Source: Hirundichthys speculiger
Lineage: Eukaryota; Chordata; Actinopteri; Beloniformes; Exocoetidae
Reading direction: 5' to 3'
Length of the DNA stretch: 64,000 nt
Assembly: GCA_018398805.1 (NCBI GenBank)
Contig: JAGFBZ010002028.1
Location: 744,501-808,500, forward strand
The translations under genes were made by a program, and so were the position numbers. Below the pieces are notes generated by a model that was given only the letters and a program-made list of their open reading frames with translations, did no database searches and was not told the origin of the DNA. This document shows positions 1-10,800 of this stretch, piece by piece (the first letter of the stretch is position 1; every line of letters begins with the position of its first letter).

Positions 1-207
1 AAAAAAAACAGTTAAGTGTTATTCTACATTACCATAACTTAATATGGCAAGTGTCACCTTATTTGTTGACCCCTTACATTAATGTCAGAACATAGCTTCT
101 AGTCTTGTATGTTGATCACAGTTGTGATAAAAGGTTTTGGTGGGCCGCGGAGATTTTTTTTCGCATTTCAAATTGGGCCTTGGTAATCTGAAGTTTGGGA
201 ATGGCTG
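1..207. mobile_element. hAT-like miniature element, right end
   Basis: Matches the right half of the element at 4097-4467 (shared CTTATTTGTTGACCC and GGTGGGCCG blocks) and ends in AAGTTTGGGAATGGCTG. The left end is outside the window. Confidence 0.7.
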
Positions 208-277
208 CTTTAAATAAGTAATGAATAACAGATTTTTGCCGCAAAATCTGATGCAGGCTGGCTTACCTCGGGGTTAC

Positions 278-366
278 CTGTGTGATGTCACAAGGGTGCA
301 GGATGCGGCAGGTTGTGAAGGTGTAGGTGGAGAAGGTGGAGCTCTGACACTTCCCTGGGTTTTGGA
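278..366 (-). CDS. TRAK2: TRAK2 exon, Milton C-terminal region
   Basis: 89-nt exon (acceptor TTCAG at 370-367, donor GTAACC from 277). It encodes QNPGKCQSSTFSTYTFTTCR followed by ILHPCDITQ, which matches the conserved TRAK segment around TFTTCRILHPSDIT. It is the last TRAK2 exon in the window; the remaining C-terminus lies beyond position 1. Confidence 0.9.
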
Positions 367-3300
367 CTGAACACAAAACAAAATGGAGTTATGAGAAACC
401 AACGCTGCCTGCAGATCTGGAATATTTAAATTAATACGTTAAAAAGCAATCCAGTACCACAGGAGGATGCTGTTGACACTGAGGCTGAAACTTGACTTTG
501 TGTTTGGACCGATGATGTGGCAGCTCCTGAAGCTGGAAGAGGTGATGGGCTGGACTTCTCTGATTACATGACGGGCTTGTCAGGTGGAGGTCGGACTGGA
601 CCGAAGTGGAAGGAGTCCCAGGCTGATTTCAGCATCGTCGGGGAGAGAGGCGGTGTAGGGAAGAAGCGCCACAGGATGCTTCCTCTCTCTCCTCTCCTCC
701 GGTGTGGATGAACAGTGCACCTTGAAGGTGATCCCACCTTCCTCCTCTTCCTCTTCGTCCTGTTCGTTCCTCTGCTCTGCTGCTCCCTTCTCGAGACCAG
801 AAATCCCACCGTCCTCCTCACCTTCCTCGTCCTCCTCCATGTCTGACAGGTGGTACACAGCGTCCTGAGCCAGGGGCCGGAAACCCTTAGTTACAACGCC
901 AGGGTGAGGGTCCAAGATGGTGGCCAGGTGAGGTTTGGCGAGCTGCTGCCAGTGGTGGAGCGTCAGAGAGCCTGAACAAAAACAATTAAGATACATGACT
1001 AGGACTGTAGCGATACAATAATATCGCGATACGATACATGATATTCGGCTCACGATACGATATATATATATATATCGGTATTCATCTTACAATACATCTG
1101 AATAATTTTCTGAAAGATTTTAAAGGGTCAAAGTGATTTTGGTGACATCTTGTGAGTGTTCCAATGACTTTGTTTGAATTTATTGAACTGAAAGCATCAA
1201 TTACACATTGTATGGCTGACAGGCAGCTTGCTAATGCTGGACAAAATGAATAAAAGATTTGTTGAGAAAAATAGTTTCATTTATTTAAACAGTGCAAATT
1301 GTTGCTTGCAAGCTTTTAAAGGTGGGACACGGGGGTTTTGAAAGAAGCTTAGAATATCGATACTCACGGCTGAAAAATCGACACTAGATAAAATAATGAT
1401 ATATATCGCAGAATCGATAAAATCGCTCAGCTCTATACATCACTTCATTTGTAGACAAAGAAGGACATTTTTAATTCAATAGAAAGCTTTATTTTTTAGC
1501 CCTTATATATCATGTTAGTCCCACTGAGATCAAAGTTGTTTTGTTTTGTTTTTTAAACAAGGGAGACCTGAGCCTCTGTTACTGATGAAACTGAAAGCTG
1601 GATACGTCAGCCATCTGGAAATACACACTTCTTTTTGTTTTAGTACAGAAAAAAAACAAGAAAAAAAAACGTAAAAATCACAAAGGTCTTCAGAAGAAAG
1701 AAAAATAAAGAAAAATGAGAATGAGAAAAGTTAGATAAATTCAACTATTAGCTTCTATTGCATACTACTGACTTTAAGTCGATCACAATGTCAATAAAAA
1801 AAAAAAACCATCTCGAAACCTGTCGATGTAACTTGAACTCAGGCCTTGATTAAGTTCATATTAATGTAAATATATTACTGGTATGCCCTTTTTCAATGAC
1901 AAGTCTAAAAACGTATTTGGTTCTCATACCACAGATAAATACAGCAGCTCTAATCAACATGTCTTTATCACTCACTCGAGGGCATATTTATAGAACTTAA
2001 GTGGCCTTAAATATAGTGATGGGGTGATGTAATTCCAACGGTTTTTATCTTGTAATCCCTTCAGGAACCCCAACATGTATACTGTCAGGGACAGGAGATT
2101 TGTTTCTATTTCATAGACCAACAACTTTGCTAAAAAATTGCTAAAACTTCCTTGACCAAAAATTTGAAATACATATCTAGAAATAATTTCATTCCATATG
2201 GATGTGCATGCTGGAAAAATGTACTGAGATTCTGTAGTCTGAATATTTTCAGTTATCAGCTGGTCTAACAGGTGAACAGCTCAGTGTTACCTTCCATGGG
2301 TTTGACGATCTGAAGCTTCTCGGGCAGGAAGGTCTTGAAGACGCTGGAGCTGAATGAAAGTTCTGACAGGTTGGAGTAAGAGGAGAGCACGCTGCCCATC
2401 GGCGTTGAGCAGCCGCTGCCTTCCCCGTCTGCCTCTGCAAACACCTGCAGTTTCTTTTCCCGCTCCGCCTGGAAGAACTGACGCTCGGACAGGAAGTTCT
2501 GGCGTCGCAACGACAGGCGGTGGAGCGCTTTAGTGAGGTCGTTACCTCCTGGAGAGCCGGGCTGGCCCATCCGTGTCTCCTCCCTGCAAACACGGACACA
2601 TATGACACCCTGAAAGTTCTCCTAACCTCCTGATAAATTAAATGCTATGCAGGATGGCTGATATTCTTTATAACACACCCCTGATTGGACTGGAAGGGCT
2701 GCGCCGTCATCACTAGAGAGCTCTGTCCAGAACCAGGGATCGGAGTTGTGGCCAAAGCCGTGCGTGATGCAGAGGCGTTGATGGCACGAACTGTTTGGAA
2801 GACTTTCTTTTGGGAATTTCTGCAGGGAGTTGAAGTCAAAGGTCAGAGACAAGAACTGACGACTGAAAAGATACAGTCATGTGAAAAAGACACCTCAGAA
2901 TCCAGCAGAATCTAGCATTAGATATCTATGGTTACCACGGCTTCCCATAATGCACTGCAGTTACAAATGAACCATTTACCACAAAGCTGGAAAACCTGAG
3001 ACTATCTATGACTTCTAGGGCTGGGTATTGTTACACGATACCCGATACACCTGATTTCTAAACAACACTTTTTAAAAGTTAATTCTTTAAAAAGCAACAT
3101 TAGACATTAATGTTAGGAAACTTTTGAATTTTGAAGCAGTTTCAGAGGATTAACAAATGACCCAATAGGCTGATGGAATCTAAGCAATTTAATCAATACC
3201 AGATTGATTTTCAATACTCAGCCCCAGTGATTTTATGCAGTTTATTTTGAAAAGTTCTTTAGGCATTTAGGGCTCAATGATGCGACCAAAATCTAAATAC

Positions 3301-6300
3301 AGCATAACATTTTTTTTTAAACCTTTGATCCATTCATCTGCCAGGAGCGGACATGCACAAGGTCAGACCCTGCAGCGCTCAAAGAGCTGCAAAGACACAA
3401 GAACTCCATCTCAAACTACTTTGGCAGGAAAGTTAAAGGTCATTACAGCACAGTTGGCTCGTTCAGAGGAGTTGCCAGAAGAAAGTGTCTTCCTCTCTTA
3501 AAAGAAAATGGCAGCGTGATTTAGGTTTGCAAACTTTCTTTTTAAACAACTCACGCCAACTGTGAGCAGAATTCTCGAGGACTAATCATTTCCCAGGACC
3601 TGGGAACATGGCAGTCATTGACTTGACCGTGAACTCCTCTCAAAGTATTACAGCGTCAGATGTGAAGCCATCTGTCCGACTGCTTAAGGTTCGCCCAAAC
3701 TGGGTCATGCAACAGGATCCCAAGCACACCAGGAAATCTGTGACAGAATGCAAGACTCATTTGGTCAATGATCCAGTAAAATTTCAGAGCTTAGAAGAGT
3801 AGGTCAAAAAAGGAAGAAAAAAAAATCTCAACAGCGATGTGAACTGGGATACTGAAAATGACTGCATATTAATGTTGAAAGGTGTTGCATAATGAGCTGT
3901 AGTAGGACATATCTATTATTTCACACTGCTTTCAGGGTTTTTTTTTTGTCCACAGAGAAAAAAAGCTCAATAAGTGTTGATGTTTTTTTAATTTAAGGCT
4001 GAATTTGCTTATTTTAACAACCTGGTCAAGACTAAATAATTTATTAGTCTGTCCTGATATATTAAAGAGACTCACTGGTTTTACATTCCTTTAGTGCAGT
4101 GATTCCCAAAGTGTGGGCAGCAGGCCCCCTGGAGGGCCGTTGTGGTATTGCAGTTGGGCCGTGACAGGTCATTAAAAATAAACAAATATGTTTTAAATCC
4201 TCAATTTTTTAAAAATGTTTTTAATTACTGTAAAATATTTATAACATGATTTAAATACATATTCAGAAGTAATAAAACAAACCAACTGAGTGTTTTTCTA
4301 CTTAATATGCCAACTGTCCCCTTATTTGTTGACCCATTACATTAATATTGGAATGTAGCTTTTAGTCTTGTCTGTTGATCATAGTTGTGATTAAAGGTTT
4401 GGGTGGGCCGTGGAGATTTTTCACATTTCAAATTGGGCCATGGTATTCTGAAGTTTGGGAACAGCTGCTTTAGTGTATAAAACTAGGAAACCATTGAAGG
4501 AGCCTTTTAACATCCTTGAAATGGATGATGACCTGGACAGTGACTGATGTCTTAAAACCTGCTGCAACAAGAAACCGACACAAAAACAATAAACACTATC
4601 TTTCCTCTGGATTTTGCAGGGACATTTGGATCTCTGACCTTTGGTCCTGAAAGGCCGTCTCCTCATCTACACTCAGCTCTCTCCGCATGGTTCCCTCAAT
4701 CTCTGCTGCCAAGGAGTCCTGTAGAGACAAACGCACATTTAAACTCGGAAAGCAAAGTTGTCTTTGCAAATACAGTTTATATTTACAGTCAGTGTTGTCA
4801 CTGGTTAGCAAACATTTGCAAGTTCAGTTTCCTCAGTACATAATGAGGCTGAAATAAAAGACATCTCTCACCATGGGATACAGGCCATAAGAGAAGTGTC
4901 GACGCATCCCAGAAGAAGGAGTGTTTTTATTCCGAAGTTCTTTGATCTCCTCCTGAGACTCCTGGAGCATTTCTACGCACTCAATGTTTCTCTCCGTCAG
5001 CTCATTCAGCTGCAACAAACACACGCAGGTGGCCATATATAAATACTAGTTTTAAAATTTGATTTTAGGTTTTTTTTAACCTTCTAAATCACTAAAATTA
5101 AAATAAGCAACTAAATTTTTAAATCAAAATATGTAAATAATATATAAATAATCCAATAACAGTGCTTACTTCCATTTTAATTATTTTTTTATTTCAGTTT
5201 AAATTCAAAATCATTTAATTAAACTGTATTTTGAATGTCTAAAATAATAATACATTTCAAAAAAATTAAATATGAATTTCATTCAAATGAAAACTGCAAT
5301 TATTTGAATAATTAATTTGACAATTAAAAAAAAAAACAGGAAATATCTAACACTACTTTTTTTTTGTGCTGCATAAATGATAATAAAATGATGATAAAAC
5401 CACAACATTAAAAGCAGCAATATGGTCTTTTAAAGCACATTAAAGCTTTTTTGTACCAGTGTCCATATACAAAAACTAGTTCAAAGACTTCTGTGGCCAT
5501 GTGAGTCTGCACCTCTGCTGTGAGCTGTCTCTGAGCATCTTTGGAGGCCTGCAGGTGGATCCTCAGCTCCTCTTTCTCCAAAGCCAGCTGCAGAAAAGCA
5601 GCAGCACAACATGACATTTTGCACACAGATGCATTTTTAAAAAAAATGTTCTCTGTGGCGGTAGTGCCGGGTCTACTCACATCCTTCACTCTGTGTTGCA
5701 GTTCTACAATCTGGGAGAGCAGCTGAGCGATTTCCTCCTGGTGCCTGAGCAGCTCCTCGTTCTTCAGGGCCAGTTCGTCTGTCAGAGACACCATCTGGCT
5801 GTTGGACTCACCTGAGACAAAGTATAAGATGTGGAAGCAAAGGTCAAATTTGATTCTGATCTGTAACCAGCCCTTTCCTGTGTGTGTGTGTGTGTGTGTG
5901 TAATATCAGACTTACGGAGTTCCTTGACGCAGTCACTCACAAGCTGCTGCTCCTTCTCCTCGTAAGTCATGGTGGCTCTCTTCAGTTGGGACGCCTAGGG
6001 AGCAAACAGACAATAAAAGTTAACAAACTAATGCTGCCATTGTGACTTCTTCATTCCAAACCTGCGAGCCTCGTACCTCAGTCCTCAGTGACAGATTCTC
6101 CTCCTCCAGCTCCTGCAGCTTGTTCTGCAGGGACTCCAGCTGGCTCAGTGCAGCGGCAGCGGTGGTTCCCCCGAGGGGCTGGGGTTGCCTCAGGGGGGTG
6201 GACACGCTAGAATCAGTCTCACTCTCCTCTGAGGCGCTGGCGACCATCCGCAGCAGCTCATCCTTCTTACTGAGCTCATGCTGCAGCTGGTGAACCTGGT

Positions 6301-9300
6301 CAGAAGGACAGGTTTGGCAAAAAATGTCACATGTTATGGCTCTTTAAAACAAAATGTGCAATCATCTGCTTAAACTTGGAACTCTTCACCTTGACTACAT
6401 TAGCAGCTAATAGCGTGTTATACTGCGTCAATGTTAGAAAAAAAAACTCTTCCTGCTACATTAAAGGAACTGGTTCCTTCAGTCTGTTATGCATGAAATA
6501 GAACACTGCTATTGCATGTTTGCAGCTGCTCAATAATGTTTTTAAAGTATTTTTCATTGAGAGCGTCTTGAAGGGGTTTTTTTTTGTCCATTAATTTTAA
6601 GGGAGATATTTCAGATATATTCTCAAACTAAACATTTGTGGAAAAGCTACCTGGTCCACGGCCTGCGCCAGCTGCTCCTCCAAAGCCTCGTTGCGTTCTT
6701 GCAGCAGGTGGTTTCTCTGCAGGAGCGACTGACCGATCCGAGCCGCCAGCTCCAAGTCTCTGTCTCGCTGTCCAATAAGAAGGCAGGAAATCCACTCAGT
6801 CACATCACTGCTCACCACTTCTCAGTAGAAAAACAAATCTCTACAACCGAAGGGGACGCCTACCTCGGCCAAAAGGTGCGTGACCACTTCGATGTCATTG
6901 TAGGTCTTGGTCATCTGCTCCACACGATCAGCACTGAGGACTGAGCGCAGGGGAAGGTCATTCTTTTGTTGCACGTGTGCAGTTTATTTTACACAACGTA
7001 AACGAGGGGACGTGCATGCAAAACATACACGGCAAGTAACTCCAGACACAACCCCAAATGAGAATAAAACCACCACATCATTCAAACTAAATGGACACTT
7101 TAGAACGGCATGCTGGATTTACTTACAACAGAATGAATTGTTCTGACCACAAGCAACATGAGCATCTGTTTTCTCTGAGTCGACTCGTTTACTGGTTTGC
7201 ATTCAACTTTCCAGTTCTCTGGATGCTGAAGCTCAGCAGCCAACGACGGGCTTATGTGGCTATTAATACAACTCCCATCAAAATAAGTCGTTTGTGAGTT
7301 CCACAACATGGCAGTGTGGTTGCTAGTGGTCCGAATCTAAGAGCAACACTAGCTTTATTTAGACAGAAACACAAACACATTCTAGGCAGCGCTATTGCAC
7401 TACAAGCGGTTATAGGTGGGGGACAACGGAGCTTTACGAAGTAAATCTCTTGTCTGTTGTCATCTACATGCAAAAAAAAGCAGAGAGGGGCTCCAGAGAA
7501 CTGAAGCCCGTCTCTCACACTGGCGCTGAATGAGGAGGTGGCAGAGCAGAACAGGAAGGTAGGAGAGAATGATACCTTTGGAGAGGCTCTGGGAGCCAGG
7601 GTGGGAATAAGAAGAGGGCTCCAAAGCAAGATACGCTAGTGAGAGAAAAGGGAGAAAAGAAGGGAAAGTTCACATGATGCAGAAGCAACGAGCTTCGCCG
7701 AAGAACAGCTGGACAAAAAGATGGAGGGGAAAAAAGAAGTAGGAAAGGAGAAACAGGAGATAAATTAAGGACAGAACAGCCTAGAGTGGTGCACAGAGAA
7801 AAAGCAGAAGCTTCAATAAATCAGCTCCATGTAAACCATTAGTTTCTTGACGGTGAGGATCTACTCATTAGTCTGGTCTGCTTTTAGCACCTGGATGCGT
7901 GTCGCCAGCGCTGAAGAGCTTCACCTTCCACCTGTTTAAAGAGAAGTGGCAACTCCAATCACTGAGCCATCTGTTTGTCACAAGTGGCCCTTTAGCTAAG
8001 CGATGCCAGACTTTGACCACTTACTCTCCCGCTGAGAGTAAAACCTCTCATTGGCACAGTTTCAGCATGGGGAAAAGGTAATAAGGCGTAGTAGGCAGTA
8101 CTTTCATTAAAAAGGCTAAAAAAAACAACAACAAAAAATGTGATACATGTTTTTCAAGTTGTTCAATCATATAAAAAATGGGAAAAAACTAAAACTAAAT
8201 GAATCACAGATCATGCAATGTTCCACATTTTCCCTGCTCACTTCCTCTCTTTTATCTTTTCTTCTATAAGTGCATTGTTAGAAAAAAAAAATTCAAATGC
8301 AGGGTAAAAGCAAAACAACAGAGTGAGGCAGCTGCTCAAACAGATGAGAGCACTCGTCCAGTAATCTGAGGCCCACAGTGACCTCTGGATCTGAACGCTG
8401 CCGTCTCCTCAAACACCCGCCGGGTAAAAATAACCTTGACCCAGCGTGGCCATCTTTGTTGCAGTTGCAGCTCGAGTGCGTACACAATGCATATATTCTC
8501 ATGTTCCTGCTTGCACACCCACGTGCAAATATCTCTTTACCTCTTGGCTGCAGCCTGGCGTCATCGAGCAGGTCGTGGATATCCATTGTCTGCTTCAATC
8601 ATCCCACATGCAGTCAAATATTCTACTCTCAGAATAATCTTGTGTAAGAAGTTATATATACATAAAGCTCATTAAAGCAAGCTGACTAAACTCTGGTCAT
8701 AATAAATTGCATAACTCCAAAGTGCATGACATCCTACAGTAGTTATTGATTTGTAGATCATATTCAGTGCAGCGTTCAATGGGTGACCAGATTGTAACTT
8801 TGGACTTTCAAAGTCATGTCTGGTTGAACTTTTAGCACCAATAAATACCTGGCGGAGGTTAAAGTGCCATGTGGAGCAGGGTTACATATGTTGTGCGTTA
8901 CGTAGTGTTGTGATGTGGTGACAGCGACTTTCTCAGATGCAAAAGTAAACTGCTGTTTTTATTTCACTCTGGCACAACCACAATCTCCTGTACGTTTACA
9001 TTTTGAGTAAACTTCCACTACAGCTGCAGTTTCTGTATTCTGTCTATGAGTCAGCGCCCTCATCCGAGTTTCACAACTTGACACAACACAAAATAAATAA
9101 ATGAAAAATAGAGAGCAACTTGATGCCGGAGGTGCTCATATCATCATTTTAGAGAATTTCAATAATCTATTGAAACAACATCAGGAAGTGACAACCTCAC
9201 ACATCCCTCATTTGATAGCGTCTGTGGTGCTATAAATAAGCTGTTCATAATTTTACACTGTACAAGTAAAGCAAGCAGTAATATGAAACTCCTTATACCA

Positions 9301-10351
9301 CATTTTCATTTTTTTTTTTATAGGCTTCTTTTTTTTAAGGGCACAAATGCACAAATCAAAGCTGCATTGTAGTTTTTTCCTAATGTGACAAAAACAGGAA
9401 GACGTCTCTCTCCCAATGGCAACCGTCTCTGCATACCACAACTTGCTTGAATATAAACAAGGAACAAGATTTGTCTGCTTCCTGTCTTTCCAGAAACACA
9501 CACACACGCTTATTTCACCCTTCAACCCCATGACCAACTGCTTCTTCGACCTCACATGGACTCACGTTTCAGCTGTCTCACTCAAACCGAACGCAGCGCT
9601 CGTTTCCGTGCTCACCTTCCACTGCGATGTTATCGTACACCTCCTCATTGTGGACGTTTAAAACCGGCATGTTCCGTCTCTTCTCCCTACTGTCCTGCCT
9701 TCATCATCCGTCTGTCCATCCCACCCTCCCCCTGCTCACCCTCATTAGTCTCGTGACTCTGGTCCTCTCTGAACTGTGCTGCACTTAACTCTGGCAGGAT
9801 CACTGGATTCCTCTCTCTCTCTGTCTCTCTCTCTCTCTCTTTCTATCTCTCTATGACACACACACAGTGTCAGAGTCCAGCGCAGACAAGCAATGAATAG
9901 ACAATGTTGAACCCTGTGCCAAATAATATCCACTCTAAATCCCCGTGGTTTTAATTGAGCAGGATGCGAGCTCTATAACATGAGTCCCAAATGTGCCAAG
10001 TGCATTTCAGTACACAGAGACACCATCTGCTGACCTGATCTGAGGTCAGCACGGGCTTAACCAATCAAAAGGGAATAGAGAGACAAGCAGAAAACAAAGC
10101 AAGACAGTACCTCTAACCTCTATTTTTTATATGATATCAAATGCGTGCTTACTCATGTAGCGGAGAGTTTCCTCAGCCAGCACGGGGGAGAGGGCGTGGT
10201 GTTGGCCGGGTCCTTCGTCTGGAGAGCAGCTCGGGGAGACCACCCAGTCCTGACTGTCCGACAGGTACATGGAGCCGGAGCCTGCCGAACCGGACCCCAG
10301 CGAGCCGGAGCCGGAGCCGTAAACGCTTCCCGCTGCTGCCCAGCCCCTCAT
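278..10351 (-). CDS. TRAK2: TRAK2, trafficking kinesin-binding protein 2 (partial, 3' end beyond left edge)
   Basis: Adaptor that couples kinesin-1 and dynein to mitochondria through Miro. Coding exons read from high to low coordinates: 10153-10351, 6864-6940, 6651-6767, 6077-6295, 5916-5994, 5681-5811, 5513-5587, 4872-5009, 4639-4718, 2679-2819, 2291-2583, about 597-971, 278-366. All junctions are GT-AG and phase-compatible, apart from a weak donor at 597. Diagnostic segments include DRVEQMTKTYND, DRDLELAARIGQSLLQRN, TYEEKEQQLVSDCVKELR (HAP1-type coiled coil), AAEIEGTMRRELS, ALHRLSLRRQNFLSE, LPEKLQIVKPMEG and TFTTCRILHPCDITQ (Milton C-terminal region). TRAK2 is favoured over TRAK1 by LSPVLAEETLRYM, SLVMTAQPF and MGQPGSPGG. 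The usual N-terminal DLPEVEL-type segment was not found. STRADB lies head to head upstream. Confidence 0.95.
597..971 (-). CDS. TRAK2: TRAK2 exon with acidic tract (3' boundary uncertain)
   Basis: Acceptor TTCAG at 972-976; the reading begins GSLTLHHWQQLAKPHLATIL, then DPHPGVVTKGFRPL and a run rich in Glu and Asp before ITFKVHCS. This matches the TRAK LHHWQQLAQPHLG and DPRPGVVTKGF block. The next exon needs a phase-1 donor; the only fit before the in-frame stop at 580-582 is the weak GTCCGA after 597, so the 3' edge is provisional. Confidence 0.8.
1000..1435. mobile_element. hAT-like miniature inverted-repeat element
   Basis: Begins TAGGACTGTAGCGATA and ends CGCTCAGCTCTA; flanked by TACATGAC and TACATCAC (7 of 8). 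It is the reverse-orientation relative of the element at 40802-41835. Confidence 0.7.
2291..2583 (-). CDS. TRAK2: TRAK2 exon, RLSLRRQNFLSE region
   Basis: 293-nt exon, acceptor TTGCAG before 2583, donor GTAACA after 2291. It encodes EETRMGQPGSPGGNDL, ALHRLSLRRQNFLSERQFF and LPEKLQIVKPMEG. MGQPG is characteristic of TRAK2. Phase 2 in, phase 1 out, consistent with both neighbours. Confidence 0.93.
2679..2819 (-). CDS. TRAK2: TRAK2 exon, KVFQTVRAIN region
   Basis: 141-nt exon between CTGCAG (acceptor) and GTGTGT (donor). It encodes NSQKKVFQTVRAINASAS and later PIPGSGQSSLVMTAQPFQSN, equivalent to KRVFDTVR and PIPGSNRSSVIMTAKPF in other TRAK2 proteins. Confidence 0.9.
3018..3225. mobile_element. 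miniature inverted-repeat element
   Basis: Starts GGGCTGGGTATTG and ends CAATACTCAGCCCC, an imperfect terminal inverted repeat, in a TRAK2 intron. Confidence 0.6.
3330..3800 (+). mobile_element. Tc1-like transposase remnant
   Basis: Decayed transposase coding sequence with recognisable Tc1 nucleotide stretches (GTCATGCAACAGGATCCCAA, GCCATCTGTCCGACTGCT). Internally deleted and interrupted by stops; inserted opposite to TRAK2 transcription. Confidence 0.75.
4097..4467. mobile_element. hAT-like miniature element, complete
   Basis: Terminal repeats CAGTGATTCCCAAAGTGTG and TTTGGGAACAGCTG with a perfect 8-bp target duplication CTTTAGTG at 4089-4096 and 4468-4475. Confidence 0.85.
4639..4718 (-). 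CDS. TRAK2: TRAK2 exon, DSLAAEIEGTMRREL
   Basis: 80-nt exon encoding DSLAAEIEGTMRRELSVDEE and TAFQDQ. Starts in phase 0 after CTACAG; ends in phase 2 at AAG/GTCAGA, joining to AGA AAT TCC in the next exon. Confidence 0.92.
4872..5009 (-). CDS. TRAK2: TRAK2 exon, coiled-coil segment
   Basis: 138-nt phase-0 exon encoding LNELTERNIECVEMLQESQE and EIKELRNKNTPSSGMRRHFS then YGLYPM. It corresponds to the TRAK coiled coil with the ECMEMLHEAQEEL-like heptads. Acceptor TTGCAG, donor GTGAGA. Confidence 0.94.
5513..5587 (-). CDS. TRAK2: TRAK2 exon, HLQASKDAQRQL
   Basis: 75-nt phase-0 exon encoding 25 residues, including LALEKEELRIHLQASKDAQR and QLTAE. Acceptor TCTGCAG, donor GTGCAG. This coiled-coil segment is nearly invariant in TRAK proteins. 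Confidence 0.94.
5681..5811 (-). CDS. TRAK2: TRAK2 exon, EEIAQLLSQIVELQHR
   Basis: 131-nt exon encoding ESNSQMVSLTDELALKNEEL and LRHQEEIAQLLSQIVELQHR then VKD. Enters in phase 1 (C + GT makes Arg), leaves in phase 0 at GTGAGT. Confidence 0.94.
5881..5901. repeat. GT/CA microsatellite
   Basis: GT repeat on plus; on the TRAK2 sense strand a CA repeat just downstream of the donor of exon 5916-5994. Confidence 0.95.
5916..5994 (-). CDS. TRAK2: TRAK2 exon, TYEEKEQQLVSDCVKELR
   Basis: 79-nt exon encoding ASQLKRATMTYEEKEQQLVS and DCVKEL. Acceptor CCCTAG, strong donor GTAAGT. On the sense strand a CA repeat (5881-5901) begins about 15 nt beyond the donor. Confidence 0.95.
6077..6295 (-). CDS. TRAK2: TRAK2 exon, SASEESETDSSVSTPLR
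   Basis: 219-nt exon (73 codons) encoding VHQLQHELSKKDELLRMVAS, ASEESETDSSVSTPLR and LESLQNKLQELEEENLSLR. Acceptor ACCAG, donor GTACGA. It contains the phospho-site-rich EESETDSS linker of the TRAK coiled coil. Confidence 0.95.
6651..6767 (-). CDS. TRAK2: TRAK2 exon, LELAARIGQSLLQRN
   Basis: 117-nt exon (39 codons) encoding RDRDLELAARIGQSLLQRNH and LLQERNEALEEQLAQAVDQ. This is the most conserved HAP1/TRAK motif. Acceptor GGACAG, donor GTAGCT, phase 0 on both sides. Confidence 0.95.
6864..6940 (-). CDS. TRAK2: TRAK2 exon, DRVEQMTKTYND
   Basis: 77-nt exon encoding LSADRVEQMTKTYNDIEVVT and HLLAE. Its first two bases complete a codon from either of two alternative upstream exons (10153-10351 giving Ile, or 8541-8586 giving Val). 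Acceptor GCTCAG, donor GTAGGC. Confidence 0.94.
7000..10152 (-). other. TRAK2 intron holding the alternative first exon
   Basis: Apart from the candidate exon at 8541-8586, no convincing coding segment is seen. The stretch holds ordinary AT-rich sequence, a short CA tract at 9497-9508 and a CT-rich run at 9809-9842. Confidence 0.6.
8541..8586 (-). CDS. TRAK2: TRAK2 alternative first coding exon (short isoform)
   Basis: The sense strand reads GACAATGG (a good initiation context) and encodes MDIHDLLDDARLQPR plus one base, followed by donor GTAAAG. The one-base overhang fits the 2-nt start of exon 6864-6940, giving ...LQPRVLSADRVEQMTK. TRAK1 has a known short isoform whose N-terminus carries a DLLEEVL segment just before CAERVGQMTK, so an equivalent internal promoter is plausible. 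No transcript evidence is available here. Confidence 0.65.
10153..10351 (-). CDS. TRAK2: TRAK2 upstream exon with Gly-Ser tract
   Basis: 199-nt exon, acceptor TTTGCAG, donor GTAAGC. It encodes MRGWAAAGSVYGSGSGS, then GSMYLSDSQDWVVSPS and HHALSPVLAEETLRYM, matching TRAK2 LSPVLAEETFRYM. The last base plus the next exon gives RYMILSADRVEQ. A Gly-Ser-rich stretch replaces the usual spacer. The exon opens with ATG, so it may be the translation start if upstream exons are untranslated. Confidence 0.88.
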
Positions 10352-10800
10352 CTGCAAACAAAGTGATGTTGGCAAATGCACTGACCTCACTGATAAATCC
10401 AATTTTTTTGCACTGTGTGTACACAACAGCCAACGCCTGTAATTAGGCCAGACTATGACGTAGATAAGAACCTGGAGAAACAAGACATTTAGGACAAACA
10501 ACTTAATCGGGCACTTAAAAGAGCATCATCCTGCTGAGTATACCCTAATGTGATGACGCAACAAAGCTAACTGGGCACACAACCTGCAGCATCTGATATC
10601 TTTCACTGGTTGATATCTTTCTGTATGCAGTTGATCAAAGTTCATAAAAGGAATCATAAAAGGCAGGTCGGACCTTCAAGAAAACTGGAATCTTCCAAAA
10701 AGTGCCATTGCTCCATCTCAACCTTAAAAGAAGCAATTTATGTCCAAAGAGAATTGCACTAAAACCACTAAATCTAGTGGTTTACTAGATGTCTCTAAAC

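Noticed and set aside
278..10351. TRAK1 as the identity of the minus-strand gene
   Set aside because: LSPVLAEETLRYM, VMTAQPF and MGQPG match TRAK2, and the head-to-head STRADB neighbour agrees with TRAK2.
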